Below, in pieces: positions 35,210 through 48,561 of a stretch of 64,000 bases of DNA. Under the pieces are notes generated by a model, which saw only the letters and a list, made by a program, of their open reading frames with translations, was not told the DNA's origin and did not search any database. The DNA lies in the NCBI GenBank assembly GCA_963966185.1, contig CAWZYM010000392.1, positions 1 through 64,000 of the forward strand, written 5' to 3'. Numbering within the stretch: position 1 is the stretch's first letter; each line of letters begins with the position of its first letter. The stretch comes from Rhabditoides inermis. Its lineage: Eukaryota > Nematoda > Chromadorea > Rhabditida > Rhabditidae. The position numbers and the translations under genes are program-made.

Positions 35210-36488
35210 TGAGAGCCTCTCTCTGTGTCCCTCTTTCCTCTTTCGCGGGGCCTTTCATCCGAAACATAATCCACGTTCGTTCCCTTGTTCGGTGATTGTG
35301 GCATTGATTGATTGACTGATTGATCAGACAATGACTGATCTGGTCTCATTGATTCTCATGGTGATTTATATGTGCACCTCGATTCCATGTACATATGCGT
35401 ATATTCTGTGGCTCCTCTCATGCCGCTCCTTTTCTCGCTTCTCTCCATTCTTTTCGTTCGTAGCCATTGTGCGAGTCTTATATCCAATTTCGTTATATTT
35501 ACACATAAATATTGTTTCCGCTGAATTGGTTAAATTTTGATCTTCATCACGGCAATTACGACGCAATAAATTCGAGATTCGAAGTCCAGGGAGATTATTT
35601 TCGACACAGATTAGGTGCAAGAATTATGATGGTGTGGTGGCGCGAACAGAGGAATACAGGGAACGGGCATCCATCACTCTCGTCGTCTGTGCAACCCCCA
35701 TCCACACACTCTCTCGCACTCTCTCAGCGCCCTTCCATCTCTCGCCTCTCCTTGATCATGCACTGTCTCGCTATCTATCTCCATCTATCTCTTCTTCTTT
35801 CGTTTCCGCACATCTTTCGCCGACAATAAAGCACGTCTATTTTAGGAAGTCTCTTTCGTGCTACAGTATGCTTCCATATCATCTTTCTAATCACAGACCA
35901 ACTATACCTAACATTTTATTTGAAAAAAATCATTGCTCGTTTTGTAAACTACGGATTACGTTTGGCTAGCATTTCGCTAGAGTGACTAGTAATAGTAAGT
36001 ACTCATAAGCTTCTTTCCATGCAATCAGAAGATGGCAGGAGAAATCCGAGAAAGCTCGAAATAGAGCAGGGGATTTGGATCGTCTCAATATTCTATACAT
36101 AGTCTTGGTTCTCTGTATTTCACTGCATTTATGTGAAAATCCCATCATACTGTCGCCATTTTAGACCGTTACAGTAGTTTAAAAACAGTTGTACATGTCG
36201 GTTGCTTGTTCTCCCTGTCATCTCCCCTTTCCTTCTTCTCTACTTTCCATGTGATGCGATGCCCTTGCGTCGTCTATCTGCATCACTTGTTTGTGTCTTG
36301 TTGTTGTCTTGTCCTTGCACAGCTTATCGACTAATCTTGCAGTGATACACTTGTTCCCTTTTCTCGCTCCGCCCCTCCTATTGGCGCGTCGGCCCCTGAT
36401 CGACTCGCACTTCCTACACTTACCACGCCTGCCCACACCTGATGTAACACATGTAAGTCTATCGTATTCTTATTCGAATGTGCACACC
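35210..36488. other. Intergenic region, globin 3' flank and receptor promoter
   Basis: About 1.3 kb between the globin stop and the LRR-GPCR start. It holds AATAAA-like hexamers (for example near 35566 and 35826). No gene was recognised. A GTAAGT at 36450-36456 could be the donor of a 5' non-coding exon of the downstream receptor. Confidence 0.5.
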
Positions 36489-37558
36489 ATGGTTTACAGG
36501 TTCTTCTCAAACACGAGACCGCACTCTGCATCTCTGCTGATCTACTTCGTCTTTCTTTCTCTCGTTGTCTGTATTCTCGCCGTTGAGCCTCCACGATATT
36601 TGACCAAGAAGTCGTGCAGAATAGAGAATAATCAAGGATGCAAATGTATATTTCGAGTCAAGAGTGACTGTTGTTGTATGGGTAGGTTATTTTGGAATGA
36701 TTCACGAATTATTGGCTGTGCGTTTCAGGCAAAAATGTGACAGTATTTCCCGCAGATCTTCCTCAAAGTATGACCTCAATGTAAGTAAACTTACTACATC
36801 AATGATTTCAATTTTCTCATTTCAGTGTTCTGTACGACGTTTCTATAGAATCTATTGCCGCTGATACTTTAAAAAACTACACCAATTTGGAGGAAATGTA
36901 ATATTTCTCATTGTTTTCGCCATGTGATCTCCCTTGTTCTACAGTGAGATTGTCGCATCGTCTAACTTGCGAGACTTCGACGCCTCGTCTCTCCGCAACC
37001 TTACATCTCTTCGAAAGTTGTGAGTGATTTGACGTTATTGTGACGTCTTGAATTGTATTGTCTTATAATTGATATCGTTTCGTATGACGTTATCGATCGA
37101 TGCGCTTTTCGCAGTCTTATCATCTGTTTTCTACTTGCTTCTCCGCTGTACACTCGCTACGCAAGCCAACCCCGTCTTATCTTTATATTCCACCCCATTA
37201 AACCTAATCAATCAATCGATGCCCGCCGTTCTCCCGAAATAGCATCAGCTCAGTTCCTGAAACCGTGATTTTTTGACGATTGATAAATGGTAGTCAAGTT
37301 ATCAGCGTCTGACAGCCTGATTCAAAGGGGCCGTCATGTGATGTGTGTCGAGAGTGGCTGTGGCGCGGTTAGAATGTGCATCGGGTGGCGCGTGGGTTCA
37401 GTAGGTTCAGTGAATTGCCCATTGGATCAGACCCAATCGCACAGTGAATCAATCACCCACAAAAAGCACAACTTTCAAAGACAGGCCCATTTCCGGTGGG
37501 AGCCACGCTCCATCCATCATCTCCTATTTTGGGCATCTCTCAACCCGCGCTCATCATT

Positions 37559-37613
<55 letters not shown>

Positions 37614-40600
37614 TTTTCTCTCTCTCCTCTCTTTCTCTTTCTCTCTCAGCGTGCTTGATCGATCTAGCTCGCGCATTCCAGTGGCGGTTACTGTATGATT
37701 AGCATGCGCGAGCGTAGTCTCGGGGGCAAGCTGTCCTCTGTTCATCGTCGAGAACAGTCACACTATGGAATGTCGAGTATTCGGGGGCAGAAGAGTTCAC
37801 ATGTATCCAATACAAAAAAATAAAGAACGGCACGTCTATATATCACTATATCTTCTGATTTCAGGTCGATTACAGGATGTGACTCTCTCACCGAAATCTC
37901 CGCCCCTCTCCTCGTCCACAACCATAAGATGCTCTCACTGTGAGTACTGTATGCAGGGTTACGGTAGCTACGGTACTTCCGTCCCACACGCACCCGCTAT
38001 TCATTTGGCCAATTCCTTTCATCGTGTATTATGTGGATGGTTGATGCATGGGCCTTTTTTCATCCCGCAGCCCACGCGGTGTTAAAAGAATGTGCACACT
38101 TGCAATGTGACCAAGCGAACAGATACTGTACACTGACCGCAAATAGACACATGCCACAACAATACACGGGTGCAAACTGCAAAAGAACAATTACAGTATC
38201 CTTCGTAACAACTCGCTGAAGACGATGCCTCTACTGGAGATGAGCGACGACCACAAGATGGAGCTGGAGATAGACCTCAGTCACAACCACATTCAGGTAC
38301 TGTAGAAGGAGAAGGGGACAAGAAAAAAAGAAGGTATTGCAGTTCATCGGAGATCGACGAGTTCGCAACGTGCGGGCGAAGACGCTCCGACTGAACAGCA
38401 ACCACCTGCGCGAGATCGCGGCGAACGCATTCGAAGGCAGTTCCTTCCTCAACTTGTGAGTCCCACTCTTCGCCTTTCCCTTTTCTGTCCGCACAGCATG
38501 CGCACTCTTTCAGCGTAGCCTCACACAACCCCCTTCTCTCCGAGCTCTCCAAAGACGCCTTCAAACACGTTCACGAGTTGCACAATCTGTGAGTGTTGTA
38601 CGCTACTTACTGTCTCTTCATTGCACACTGTGTGTGGGGGTGTCGGTCGGTGTTCGTCTCATGTGTTCGCTTCTCCGAAAAGCGAGTTATCTCGCGCCCC
38701 GTCTCGTCTATTCGTACAGCGATAAGCGGCCCGATTCGCTCCGAGGGGTGAACCGTAAAACATGTGATAGGACCGACGCCCACGGGTCGATGACGTCAGA
38801 GGGCGCAGATGACGTAAACCGGAATGTGAAATGATGGATGATTGGATTGCAGGGATCTGTCACACACCGCCATTCACGAGCTCCCGACTGTCGGACTGAA
38901 GAATGTGCGATCCCTCACATTGAGGTGAACTCCAAGAGACGGAACAGCGTGAACAGTGACATTCTAGGGACGTGCCTACACTGAAGTCCCTTCCGCCAGT
39001 ACTCACGTTCACCCACCTGCAGACAGCTCACTTCACCTATCCCCATCACTGCTGTCTCTTCAAGGTGATTTTCGGATATTCTAACAATGAGGTGACGGAA
39101 TGATTGCAGCACGTGGAGAACGTAGTGGAGGGGGACACGGGTCTGTTCAAGAACAACTCGAAGGAGATCCACCAGAGAGTGTGTCGAGGGAAGCTGGAGA
39201 GACAGCGACGACTGCGGAGGAAGCGAGAGGTGAGAGGGTGGACACAGACGGTAGACACTCACACCACTCACACCACCCAGATACTCGCTAACCTCACCGC
39301 CACTAATAACACCGCTAACAAGACATACGTCGAGGCAACTAACCTGGTGAGAGAGGAAACGTTCACAACACCCACAACCACAACCATGCAGGCCGCTTTC
39401 TGGGACGCTTTTCTAAAAGACGACGGAACCGACGAGTTTCTGGAGACTGACGATGAATTTGAGGAGTTGGCACGTAAGTGTTTATTCTCATTTTTATGAC
39501 TTTCACGATTTATATTTATCACATTCTTTTCTTGCAGCGTTCTCGGATGATGAGATCGGATTCCACCGCTGTCTGGCCGTGGAGGAGGCGGCAGTGAGGG
39601 GCTTCTACATGAACATCACCTGCACCCCACAGCCAGATGCTCTCAACCCGTGCGAGAATATTGTCGGGTTCGTATCAGTTTCTTCACGATTCAATGTGAT
39701 ATGTGAACCTTATTTTTTCCAGCTACCAGCTGCTGCGGAATGCGATTTGGTTTGTGTGGATATTCGCGATCACTGGAAACATCCTCGTGTGGATTGTTCT
39801 CTTCATGGTATTCGAGAGGAGAATGAGAGTCCACTATTTCTTCATGATCAACCTCTCTGTCGCTGATCTTATCACAGGTTGGTATCGGTTTTTTTTCTAT
39901 CAAGTTGATCATTGGAAATTTTGATCTGCTGTGGTCAGTGTCACGTGTCGCTTAATTTCTCTAATCTTATAATCCCAATAATCTTATCATTACTGCGATT
40001 ACACCAATTAGCCGCACGGATTTAGCTTTGATTTTTGGATTTGGTATCAGTAGACGCGCGCGCAAAAAAATTGGAGGGATTATTTTGCTGCTGGTCCTAT
40101 CAGTTTCTCGTGCATTCTGAAATAAAACACGCGGGACTGATCGCTAATTTGTGTTCAATGGGCAAGAGAACGCCTTGAATGATCTCGACACAATTGCAGG
40201 AGCATACCTGGCCATTCTGGCGATTCAAGACGTGCGAACAGCAGACGAATATTATAGACATGCTGTGGGGTGGCAGACGGGGTAAGTGATGAACAACTCA
40301 GACAGAAACGACATTGTCCACTGCAGACTCGGCTGCAAGGCTGCTGGCTTCGTCGCGGTCTTCGCATCCCAGCTCTCCATCATATCCATGTTTATGATCG
40401 CATTCGAAATCGCATACAACACCCGGCTGGCATTCTACGGAAAGAGACTGGCGCCAAATGTGGCATTCGCTATGATGGCGGCAGGGTGAGCAGTTGCGAT
40501 CCGCTCTCATCCCACATGTATCTTCAGATATCTCTATTCGACTGTGATGGCATCCCTTCCTCTCGTCGGTGTCTCCTCCTACAGCACAAACTCCATCTGT

Positions 40601-43600
40601 CTGCCTCTGAGTGTCGAGAAGACAGTCGATCAGGTAAAGAGAGAAACTAGAAAAGAGTGAGAGAGAGAGAGAGTGAGAGATGTTTAGGTGTTTCTCATAT
40701 CGGGTCTGGCAGTGAACATGCTCGCATTCCTCGGAATGGCCGCCTGCTACGTTCTCATCATCTACATGTTGAAGAGTGAGTTGTTTCCAGTGTGACTGTT
40801 CATTCCCTGTCATTTCCAGACCCGAATACGCCTTCCCGCGCCGAGGACCAGGCTGTCATCACTAAGATGTTCGTGTTGATCATCACGGATATGGTGTGCT
40901 GGTTCCCCACCCTCTTCTTCGGTGTGTCTCTCCTTCCTTCTCTCCTCTTCAACCCTTCGTCTTCTGCAGGCATCACAGCCGCGATGGGCTCTCCCCTCAT
41001 CACCATCAGCAACGCCAAGATCTTCCTCGTCTTCTTCTTCCCCATCAACTCCTTCGCCAACCCGTTCCTATACGTGTTTTTCACAAAGGTACACTTTGTA
41101 CATTGTTTGTATATGTTTTATGTGAATGTCTGCAGGTAATCCAGCGCAACGTGAAGACCAAAGCACTGCCGATGCTGGAACGAATGGCCAGCCTGCCCGG
41201 ACTATCCATCAAGTCAGTCCCCCTCATCCCACATTTCCACAATGTTGTTTGTTGTTCAGTCTGAACACGTTCTCGAACTTCTACAACAACACGCCGGGCA
41301 AGGGAGGCGGGGCGGCGGGAATGATGTCGGACGACCAGGTGGGAGAGGGCCGAGTGCGGGTGGACGGTGTGTGTGTTGCAGCCGTCTTCTCCTCGCGCAG
41401 CCGCCACCCAGCTCACTTCCCTTGTCGATTCCACCCCTCGCGGATCCAACACCAGCCATGCCAGCCATGCCAGCAATGGATGCGGACCCGACTGCAACCA
41501 CTACGAGAGACGGTACGCTACTTGACATCTTGCTTATACTCGTGATAGTACACCTGAAACTGTCCATTCGGTTTTTGCATATGTTCTATGAAAAAAAAGC
41601 TTATTTGCTCTCTTGGGCCGCGTGGTAGCCTCATTAGGTGAACGACTTCCGAGATGGTTTTACTGTTCCGCAAAACGCATTCTGCGCCTTTCACCTGCAG
41701 GCAATAGAACACCGCGGAAAAACCTGTGTTTATTATGCCCGCACTACCGCGTGACTGCAATCGTACAACACACAAAATCAGATATTATGCTAAGAGATTA
41801 GTACAATCACATTTAGATCGACGCCGCGCGTGTCATTCCAAGATGAAGTGATCGCGAGGGCATCCGTGGATATGGGAAGGAGAAGCAACGGACTGCTCAA
41901 GAGAATCTCCGCCATCCCAGAGGTATCCCAATCATTATCACGCAGTTACGATCTACAATTGGCTACTTCTAACCCATCACTGTCTGCACCTAACGTGCAT
42001 GTTCTTTTCAAACGTGTATGGTTGTTGGGCTAACCCTGTCGATGCCTAGCAGGCGTTTCAGGTTTCCGACCTATCCGAGCACTCGTCCGACTCGCACCAC
42101 GAACACGTCATCACACCCAAGAAGACGCCACGGGTACGCACGCTGACACACTTCCAGTGACTGCATGTCAACACCTAACACTGCCCGCACATATCACTCA
42201 CACACTGTTCCTCTTTGGTTTTCCTCGTTTCGTGTGTGTTTTCTTGCTAGATCCGCTTATATCTCACCGCAATATCTTAGCAGAGATTAGGAATTAGGAT
42301 ATGATCGTATGCTGCGTCATCGTTCCACGAGTAATCAAGCAATTCAAACAGCAACAACAAACTATCAGCAGGGATTGCAAATCGTCTTTCAGACGGCGTT
42401 CTCGTTCCGGCGCTCTTCCCTGGCACGACTCAGACATGAGTCCGTCATGTCATTCGGACAGGACTCCGGACGAGGAAGTATGGCGTCCATCAATACGGTA
42501 AGCCATTGTTGACTCACTCATCCTTTCACTGGATGCATATGTTTAGTCATTCTACACGCTTGTATTGAATGACGGGGGAGGGGGGATTTCACCGCGCTGA
42601 CAGCAAAACATGCTCGTTTTTTTATGCAACTATACCTGTTCTGTTCTCCGGACACATTTGCCTAATGTGAACACGCGCGTTCTCTCGTGCTCGAGAGTGC
42701 TTTGTGGTGTGTGTTGATTGTGAAATGGAATCTGGGAAGCCGAGCAGCCAACATGGAAATTCGAACCCCGACATGAGGGCTTCTAGCGTGTTTCTGGTTA
42801 AATAAAATGAGAACAAAAGACGACAATGGGATGCCTCTTCCCAGAGACAGCAGAAGATTGTCTAAATATACGTAGTTGGAGTATAATGTATATTTAGACA
42901 ATCACACATCTTTATGAGATGATCGTGTAGATGGTCTCTGTCCATGAAGTTTCACCGAGTGACCACTGACCTGTTCGAATACATTATTACTTGTGCATTT
43001 CTAATAAGTGTTGGTTGGGGCGAACGAAGCTGCGGCTTATCCGTACTATCCCTTCTCGCGCGCATGGATTAAACCAAACTCCACGTTGTCACTCTTTCAT
43101 ATAATTAGAAAAAGGCAAGAGCAAGAGTGCCGCGTCTCTCATTCAAATAATTCAAATAGGTTTCTTATTAGTCCAGCTGGGGTAGCAGATTCATAATTGC
43201 CCCTACTTTCATCATAAAAGAACGGAGAGGAAAAATGACGTGGTGGCAAGAAGCATTCAATCAAAATCCACACATCCGAGGACTCGAGCATCGCGCATCG
43301 AAAACGAAAAATGAGGGGGAGAGATTAGGAATATATTGCAAAGTGATTCACAGAACACGTCTAATATTATAGTCCTAGAAGGGCTTGACTTGGATGTAGC
43401 AAATCGTTTTCACAAACTGGCAACTTGTGTTTTGCAGAGAGACGCGCGTCTGTCGCTGGCGACTGACGAGTCTTCGGACGAGGCAGACTCGGTGTGTCTG
43501 GTGCGGAAGCAGCCATTCCACATGGACAGGCGGAAGAGCCTGCCCGCCACTCGGCCACTCCTCGTAGTCAGAGAGAACTCCGAGACACAACCCGCATCCC

Positions 43601-43605
43601 CATAG
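36489..43605 (+). CDS. fshr-1: Leucine-rich-repeat glycoprotein-hormone-type GPCR (28 exons)
   Basis: Family of the FSH/TSH/LH receptors; the nematode member FSHR-1 acts in germline, gut innate immunity and neuromuscular signalling. About 956 residues. Coding exons span 36489-36681, 36729-36780, 36826-36897, 36945-37019, 37865-37939, 38197-38296, 38343-38455, 38514-38588, 38853-38924, 38968-39064, 39110-39229, 39281-39346, 39392-39473, 39538-39667, 39723-39877, 40200-40281, 40327-40485, 40528-40633, 40688-40775, 40820-40921, 40970-41088, 41136-41212, 41260-41338, 41382-41512, 41817-41922, 42062-42133, 42393-42497, 43438-43605. Seen in order: signal peptide; Cys-rich cap; LRRs split at near-equal exons (IDLSHNHIQ, LRLNSNHLREIAANAFEG, LDLSHTAIHELP); hinge with HHCCLFK and acidic EFLETDDEFEEL; then TMs with GNILVW, INLSVADLITGAYL, ERW-equivalent FEIAYNT and NPFLYVFFTK. 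The Ser/Arg-rich tail carries likely phosphorylation sites. Confidence 0.93.
37560..37645. repeat. (CT)n microsatellite in receptor intron
   Basis: A CT run with TTTC interruptions in the intron between the fourth and fifth coding exons (37020-37864). Confidence 0.95.
42856..42903. repeat. Perfect inverted repeat, 16-bp arms, 16-nt loop
   Basis: GATTGTCTAAATATAC at 42856-42871 is exactly reverse-complementary to 42888-42903. It lies in the last intron (42498-43437) of the LRR-GPCR gene on its sense strand. It could be a small foldback element or a hairpin RNA. Confidence 0.9.
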
Positions 43606-43972
43606 GGGCACACCGTGTCCCTCCTCCCACACTCCCTTCCCTCTCACACCCCTTACGAGTACGCCTTTCTCATTGTCACTTGCTCACTTGTAGCCATATA
43701 TATCGGAAACTTCTTTATGTATAAATAGATTTGTGCACCGGTGTGTTTGTGAGTGAGTGCACAGGGGTAAGTGATATCATCTGCGTATATCACGTCCCTC
43801 CCTCTCCCTCTCTCTGTCTCCAGCTCCTCCCAGCGAGTCTGCTACCGCCGACCAAGCCCCGCCCACTCTCCACATACGGCACACCAACCCACACTCACAA
43901 ACCACTTATTATTGTTATTATCACCATTATTATTATTAGGCTTGTGTTATTTGTTGTGTATATTGGTTGTAG

Positions 43973-44240
43973 ATGTATCCGTTCAATGGTCCTCCGTCGG
44001 TGACTATACTCGACGAGGAGGACGTGAACAGTGTGGAGACAGTGTGCATCGGTGAGCGAGGGGGGACTGGTGTGCGTGTATGGTGTGTATGGTGCAGAGA
44101 AGGCCGAGCCGATGGCAGTGGTGACGCCCTCGTGGATCGAGGAGAAGTCGACGAGCAGCGACTACTCGGACCTCATTCGACTGTCCGACAAGATTCGGTA
44201 CGTGCTCTTCCACAAACGAATGCCGTTGTTTGACGCCTAG
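43973..44240 (+). CDS. Two-exon open unit, possible alternative 3' end of the LRR-GPCR or a separate small gene
   Basis: Exons 43973-44051 and 44098-44240 join in frame across a 46-nt intron and give about 73 residues: MYPFNGPPSVTILDEEDVN, then a Ser-rich acidic/hydrophobic end finishing HKRMPLFDA and TAG. It follows a TTGTAG acceptor exactly at the ATG. Codon use and acidic/Ser composition resemble the receptor tail. An alternative donor inside the last receptor exon (CTC/GTAGTC near 43563) would join it in phase. There is no independent family match. The stretch 43606-43972 otherwise holds the 3' flank of the main isoform. Confidence 0.45.
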
Positions 44241-45441
44241 AAGCGTGAGAGTATAATTCGCATCCTCTTATCTCTTCCCGTCTCTCTCGCTCGCTCTCTC
44301 TCTCTTCAAAAAAAAAACCGTCCTTGTGGTGAGGTGCTTGAGTTGCAAGCTAACTAATTTGGTCCGCCGTTTACTGTCTGCTCAAAGCGAACAGGGAATC
44401 CGCTTATACAATGAAATGTTTCTCTGTGTTTTCGGTGTTTAATTTCGCTAATGGAGCAGCGTGGATGGAATTTCCGTGTCGAGTAGACATAACGACAGAG
44501 AGATAGTTTAGACAGAGAGGAAGAGAGGAAGACAGGAAGAGAAAGGGGTTCTCTTTCTTACAAGTGGGTGCACATATCATCTCCATGACGTCGTTTCATC
44601 TGAAGTGACCTCCCCTCCTTTTCTCTCTTCTCTCCCTCTCCAATCTTCTCCCAACATCTACTCATTACCCGCCCTACCACTGCCCCCTGCTGTAATCCAC
44701 TATTATTACATAAACGCTTTCTCACTCTGTTCAGTTTACTTATTATTGCATATGCGCTCAGAAATTTAATAATTTTTCGATTAGAACTTGGGGGAAACGC
44801 TATGAAGTATCGCGAAAATTCGTATGTAGTTGTGAATTGATACAAGGATTTGATTTGCATGAGAGTTCAAAACCAGCTCATCTTCAATCTTTCTCCTCGT
44901 AATATAGCTTGTAGTGACAAAACCTTTCTGATCCCGTAAGGCCGTAAGTTCCGCTTGTCTGTACCTCCCTACTGCTACAACACCTTATATCTAACGGCAA
45001 TTCCATCGAGCTTTTTTTGTATTTCATCGAATCGGCTAGTTTGTATTAGCGGCGGTTGTTGCCATTCCTCCCCACAAATACACCTGCTTGCATAATATCA
45101 TAACAATACTGTCGATGGAGGTAGAGAGAAAGAGGGCGGGAGAGAGACGGACAGGTAGAGGGAAAGAATTATTCGAGAACAGACCGTGTGCACTATTCAA
45201 TCAGCCAAACCGAGACCGGGGTGGATATAGTGTTGAGAGAGTTAGTCACGCGAACCACTTCTCTCCCTTCTCTTCAAGTGGATTCACGTCCATTTTGCTC
45301 CGAGAGTATTTTAACAAAATACGTATACATGGTTAAATATTGCATCTTGCGACTGGCTCATGGTGAAAGAGGGCAGTGAGTCGCATTTTATAAAGCACAA
45401 AAACAAAGATATCACTTGTCAACCACACAGTCTGCTTTCAG
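44241..45441. other. Intergenic region, 5' part of the Gr-like receptor not resolved
   Basis: About 1.2 kb with no clear coding exon. The start exon of the EGL-47-like receptor must lie here or further upstream, because its first recognised exon has no in-frame ATG and begins in phase after an acceptor. Confidence 0.5.
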
Positions 45442-48252
45442 TGGCTACCAGCGAGTGTCGCGCTGTCTGCGTCCAGTGCTCTCCCTTCTACGGCTATTCG
45501 CATACTTTCCCGGAAGAAACAGTCGAAGAAACAGAAGGAAGTTCACCGCCAGAAATATGCTTGTACGTCAAACATTATCGTTATATAAATACACATAGAA
45601 ATGAATCTGCTCGAAACTCAATACATACGTTTTAGTTGTACTTTTTGCTGATCAACGTATCGCTTCTCGCGATTCTCCTCAACTCGTACCTTTCGAAAAC
45701 AAACATTATGCTCATCAACATATTCAAGGCAAGTTACAACACTATAATAATGTTATTATTTGCACCAATTAAAAATTACTTAAATATAGCTCATGTAATA
45801 TCGTTTTCATCTGTTACTAGAAGTAACCTAGAAGCTCACTGAAGACTAGAAATATGAAATTTCAAAGATTTTTTAAAGGAAAGTACCACTCTAAATTTCA
45901 TGTCATGGATTCTTTTCGAATATGTAGTATGAACATGTCAAATTTCGGTGAATACGAAAATGTATTTCTCAATTTACAAAACTGAACTTCACAAAATATT
46001 ATTAGTGAACAATGCGTATTTTACCAGAAAACGAATTGAGAAAAGTATCTTTTCACTTCTACATGGTTCAGAGAAACTGTGAACAATAGAAATATTTAAT
46101 AGATATCGAGATTATAAAATAACAAACGTGAAACCAATCGTCGAAAACGAAACGTGCGATCGACAACTTTTCGTAGTGAATGGGACTGTCCCCGGTCTGC
46201 GCGCACACTCCGCGAGTGTGCGCGCAGACCGGGGACAGTTCCATACACTACAAAGTTTACGAACACCTATTTTACATATTCTGTTCATTTTCAGCATACA
46301 TTATATTCATGAAAAGAGATTGTATTTTCATATATTTTCACGTGCTAGTTGTAGTTTATTCACAAAATTTAGAGTAGTATGCTCCTTTAAACGTAACTAA
46401 CAGTTTCAGGAACGATTCGGTCTGATGCACGCTTCCACAGTGTCATCAATCATTACCGGAGTAAAACCAATGATTAACGTATTCTCCATTTCACTATTCC
46501 TTCTAAAAATAAAGGTAAATAACATATTAGTGCCGTATTTCTTTAATCGGTATTTAGGATCACTACAGGCTGCTGAAAACACTGGATACAGTCGATCTCA
46601 GTTTCCGGTAAATCTTCTTAGTGTTATATCCTGATTTTGTGGTCGCATGTTTCGTTCAAACACAATCCCTCTTCTCATGCAAGCCTTTTTATTCAAAACC
46701 ATATCGCCTGAGAACGCACACAAGTTTGTATGAGAAAATTGACGGTCTTGCACATCCAAATATAAAAATATGAAATAGCCCTAAATATAGAAAATGCAAA
46801 AAATAATAATATCAGGTCCGTTTTCTACGCGTCTCCTCCGATCCATTTATACAGTGTAGTCTTCTACACTACTGTATTCACCATATTCACTGTGCCGTGC
46901 GTATTTCGAATTGTCGAATTCGACCTCACAGATCAAAGGTGAGTGGCATAAAAAACTACATATTTTCGTTACTCTAATTCTGACTACTAAAAACCATGCA
47001 CCAACTCACAGATTCCAATGGTCGCTGCACCCAGCCGATATCCTCCAGAATGTCTCTTTCATCCTCGTCCCTCTACTCACTGTGTGGAATCTCATCCCAC
47101 TATTCTACTACGATCTTTACAACAGGTCAACTCTGAAACTGTAAAACTATTGTCTCAGCAACCGCACTCTTTCAGAATAGTGCGATACTACTGTGCTGTG
47201 TTGATCAAAGCAATGCACAAGGAACACAAAAAGAGACACTTCAGCCTGAGATTTTATTATGATCAGTTCTTGAGGATAACTTACGTGCAGGTAAGATTTG
47301 TATATCGATATGTACATTAATAGCAATATTTCTAACAAAAAACTTTATTTGCAGGAAGCAGTGGGTCAGCTGTTCAACCCATTCATCCTCTTCTCTCTCG
47401 CCTGGTCTCTCATGATACTCTGCCTCACCATATACTTCATAACTCAGCCCACATCGAGGTGCACTTCAATCTCGCATACTTTTCATTTGTTTGTCCTATT
47501 TTCAGTCTGGTAGAGCCAATCACAGTAGATCAGATCACATCACAAGCGATGCGAGACATGCTCAACAAGAGAGTGAGTTCAGTTTCTAGAATTCCAAACT
47601 CCAATGACATAAACCTATGAGAAAACCTATGCTGATCAATGTGTTTAAGGTGCACTTCTCAATGGGCTGGGCGTCGTTGCAAGTCTTCGTCGCAGCCCTC
47701 CACATTGTTGTCATATGCAGCACAGGAATGCAAACCAATGAAATCGTCAGTCCTTTATTACACCTGTGTCAACTCATAGGCATGCGACATTGACACCCCT
47801 TCCCCGTTTCAGACCCGTCAGATAGTGAACGCCGTACTGCGAATTGTACCAGACGTGAACGCCGATCTAGACAGATTCCAGGTGACCATATTTTGATGTA
47901 GTTTTTTTTTCATTTCGAAATAATCTGACAATCTCAAATCGTAACATGGCTAATCATTATATCATCATCTCATCATCTCACTTGCAGATTTCGTGTTTTG
48001 TGCACAAGATGTCAACACAATTCATGTGGGGAATGACAGTGTGGCGGGCGTTTCCTCTCGAGAGAACCACCTTCTTCACGGTACGCACTCCCTCCCCTCC
48101 ATCCTTCATCTTCTCTCCTTCAGCTCGTCTCAGTGATCATCACCTACTCATTTCTGCTCATCAAACTCAAGGACAACCCCTCCATCTCTCCTATCATGCG
48201 ACAGATCTATATAGGAGGCAACGTCACCTTCGCCAATTCCACACGATTCTAA
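45442..48252 (+). CDS. egl-47: EGL-47/insect gustatory-receptor-like seven-TM protein; 5' end missing
   Basis: Exons: 45442-45562, 45636-45728, 46410-46514, 46558-46607, 46816-46938, 47012-47125, 47176-47290, 47355-47458, 47506-47572, 47650-47745, 47813-47881, 47988-48080, 48124-48252; about 425 residues seen. Several hydrophobic segments alternate with loops (FLLINVSLLAILLNSY, VVFYTTVFTIFTVPCVF, FILFSLAWSLMILCLTIYF, FVAALHIVVICSTGMQ). The C-terminal TM carries TYSFLLIKLKD at the place of the Gr-family TYhhhhhQF signature. In C. elegans EGL-47 modulates egg laying and light/CO2-related responses; here the assignment rests on motif style and on the neighbours fshr-1 and mec-9. The second intron (45729-46409) uses a textbook GC donor (AAG/GCAAGT) and contains a long palindrome. 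No start codon was identified; an upstream exon with a two-base overhang is required. Confidence 0.8.
46185..46239. repeat. Perfect palindrome, 26-bp arms, 3-nt loop
   Basis: Positions 46185-46210 (starting ACTGTCCCCGGTCTGCGC) are exactly reverse-complementary to 46214-46239, with loop CGC. Imperfect pairing continues outward (GTAGTG.ATGG against its complement) to roughly 46170 and 46260. The arms are strikingly GC-rich inside an AT-rich intron of the Gr-like receptor, so the segment looks inserted or under selection as a hairpin. Confidence 0.95.
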
Positions 48253-48561
48253 AAGCACTCACAGTGCAGATTCGCTATTTTGTCGCTCCCTCCTCCCACG
48301 ATTCTTTTTTCTCTGTACAGTTTGGTTGTACACTCATGTGCGTTCGTAGTCTCACGTGTCGCTCACTCTCTCCTCGATCTCAATGCTCTCTCGCATTCTC
48401 ATTCTGAGCATCGTTGCATTTATTTGTCATTAATCCATGTCTAGTCACACTACAAAGCAGTGAAAGCGAGAGGAAAGAATAAAACGAAATTTTAGAATTG
48501 TGATAGAAAACACAGGGATTATGCTCGTGTACACGTAGTGAGTGGAATGCAGTGTGGCTGG

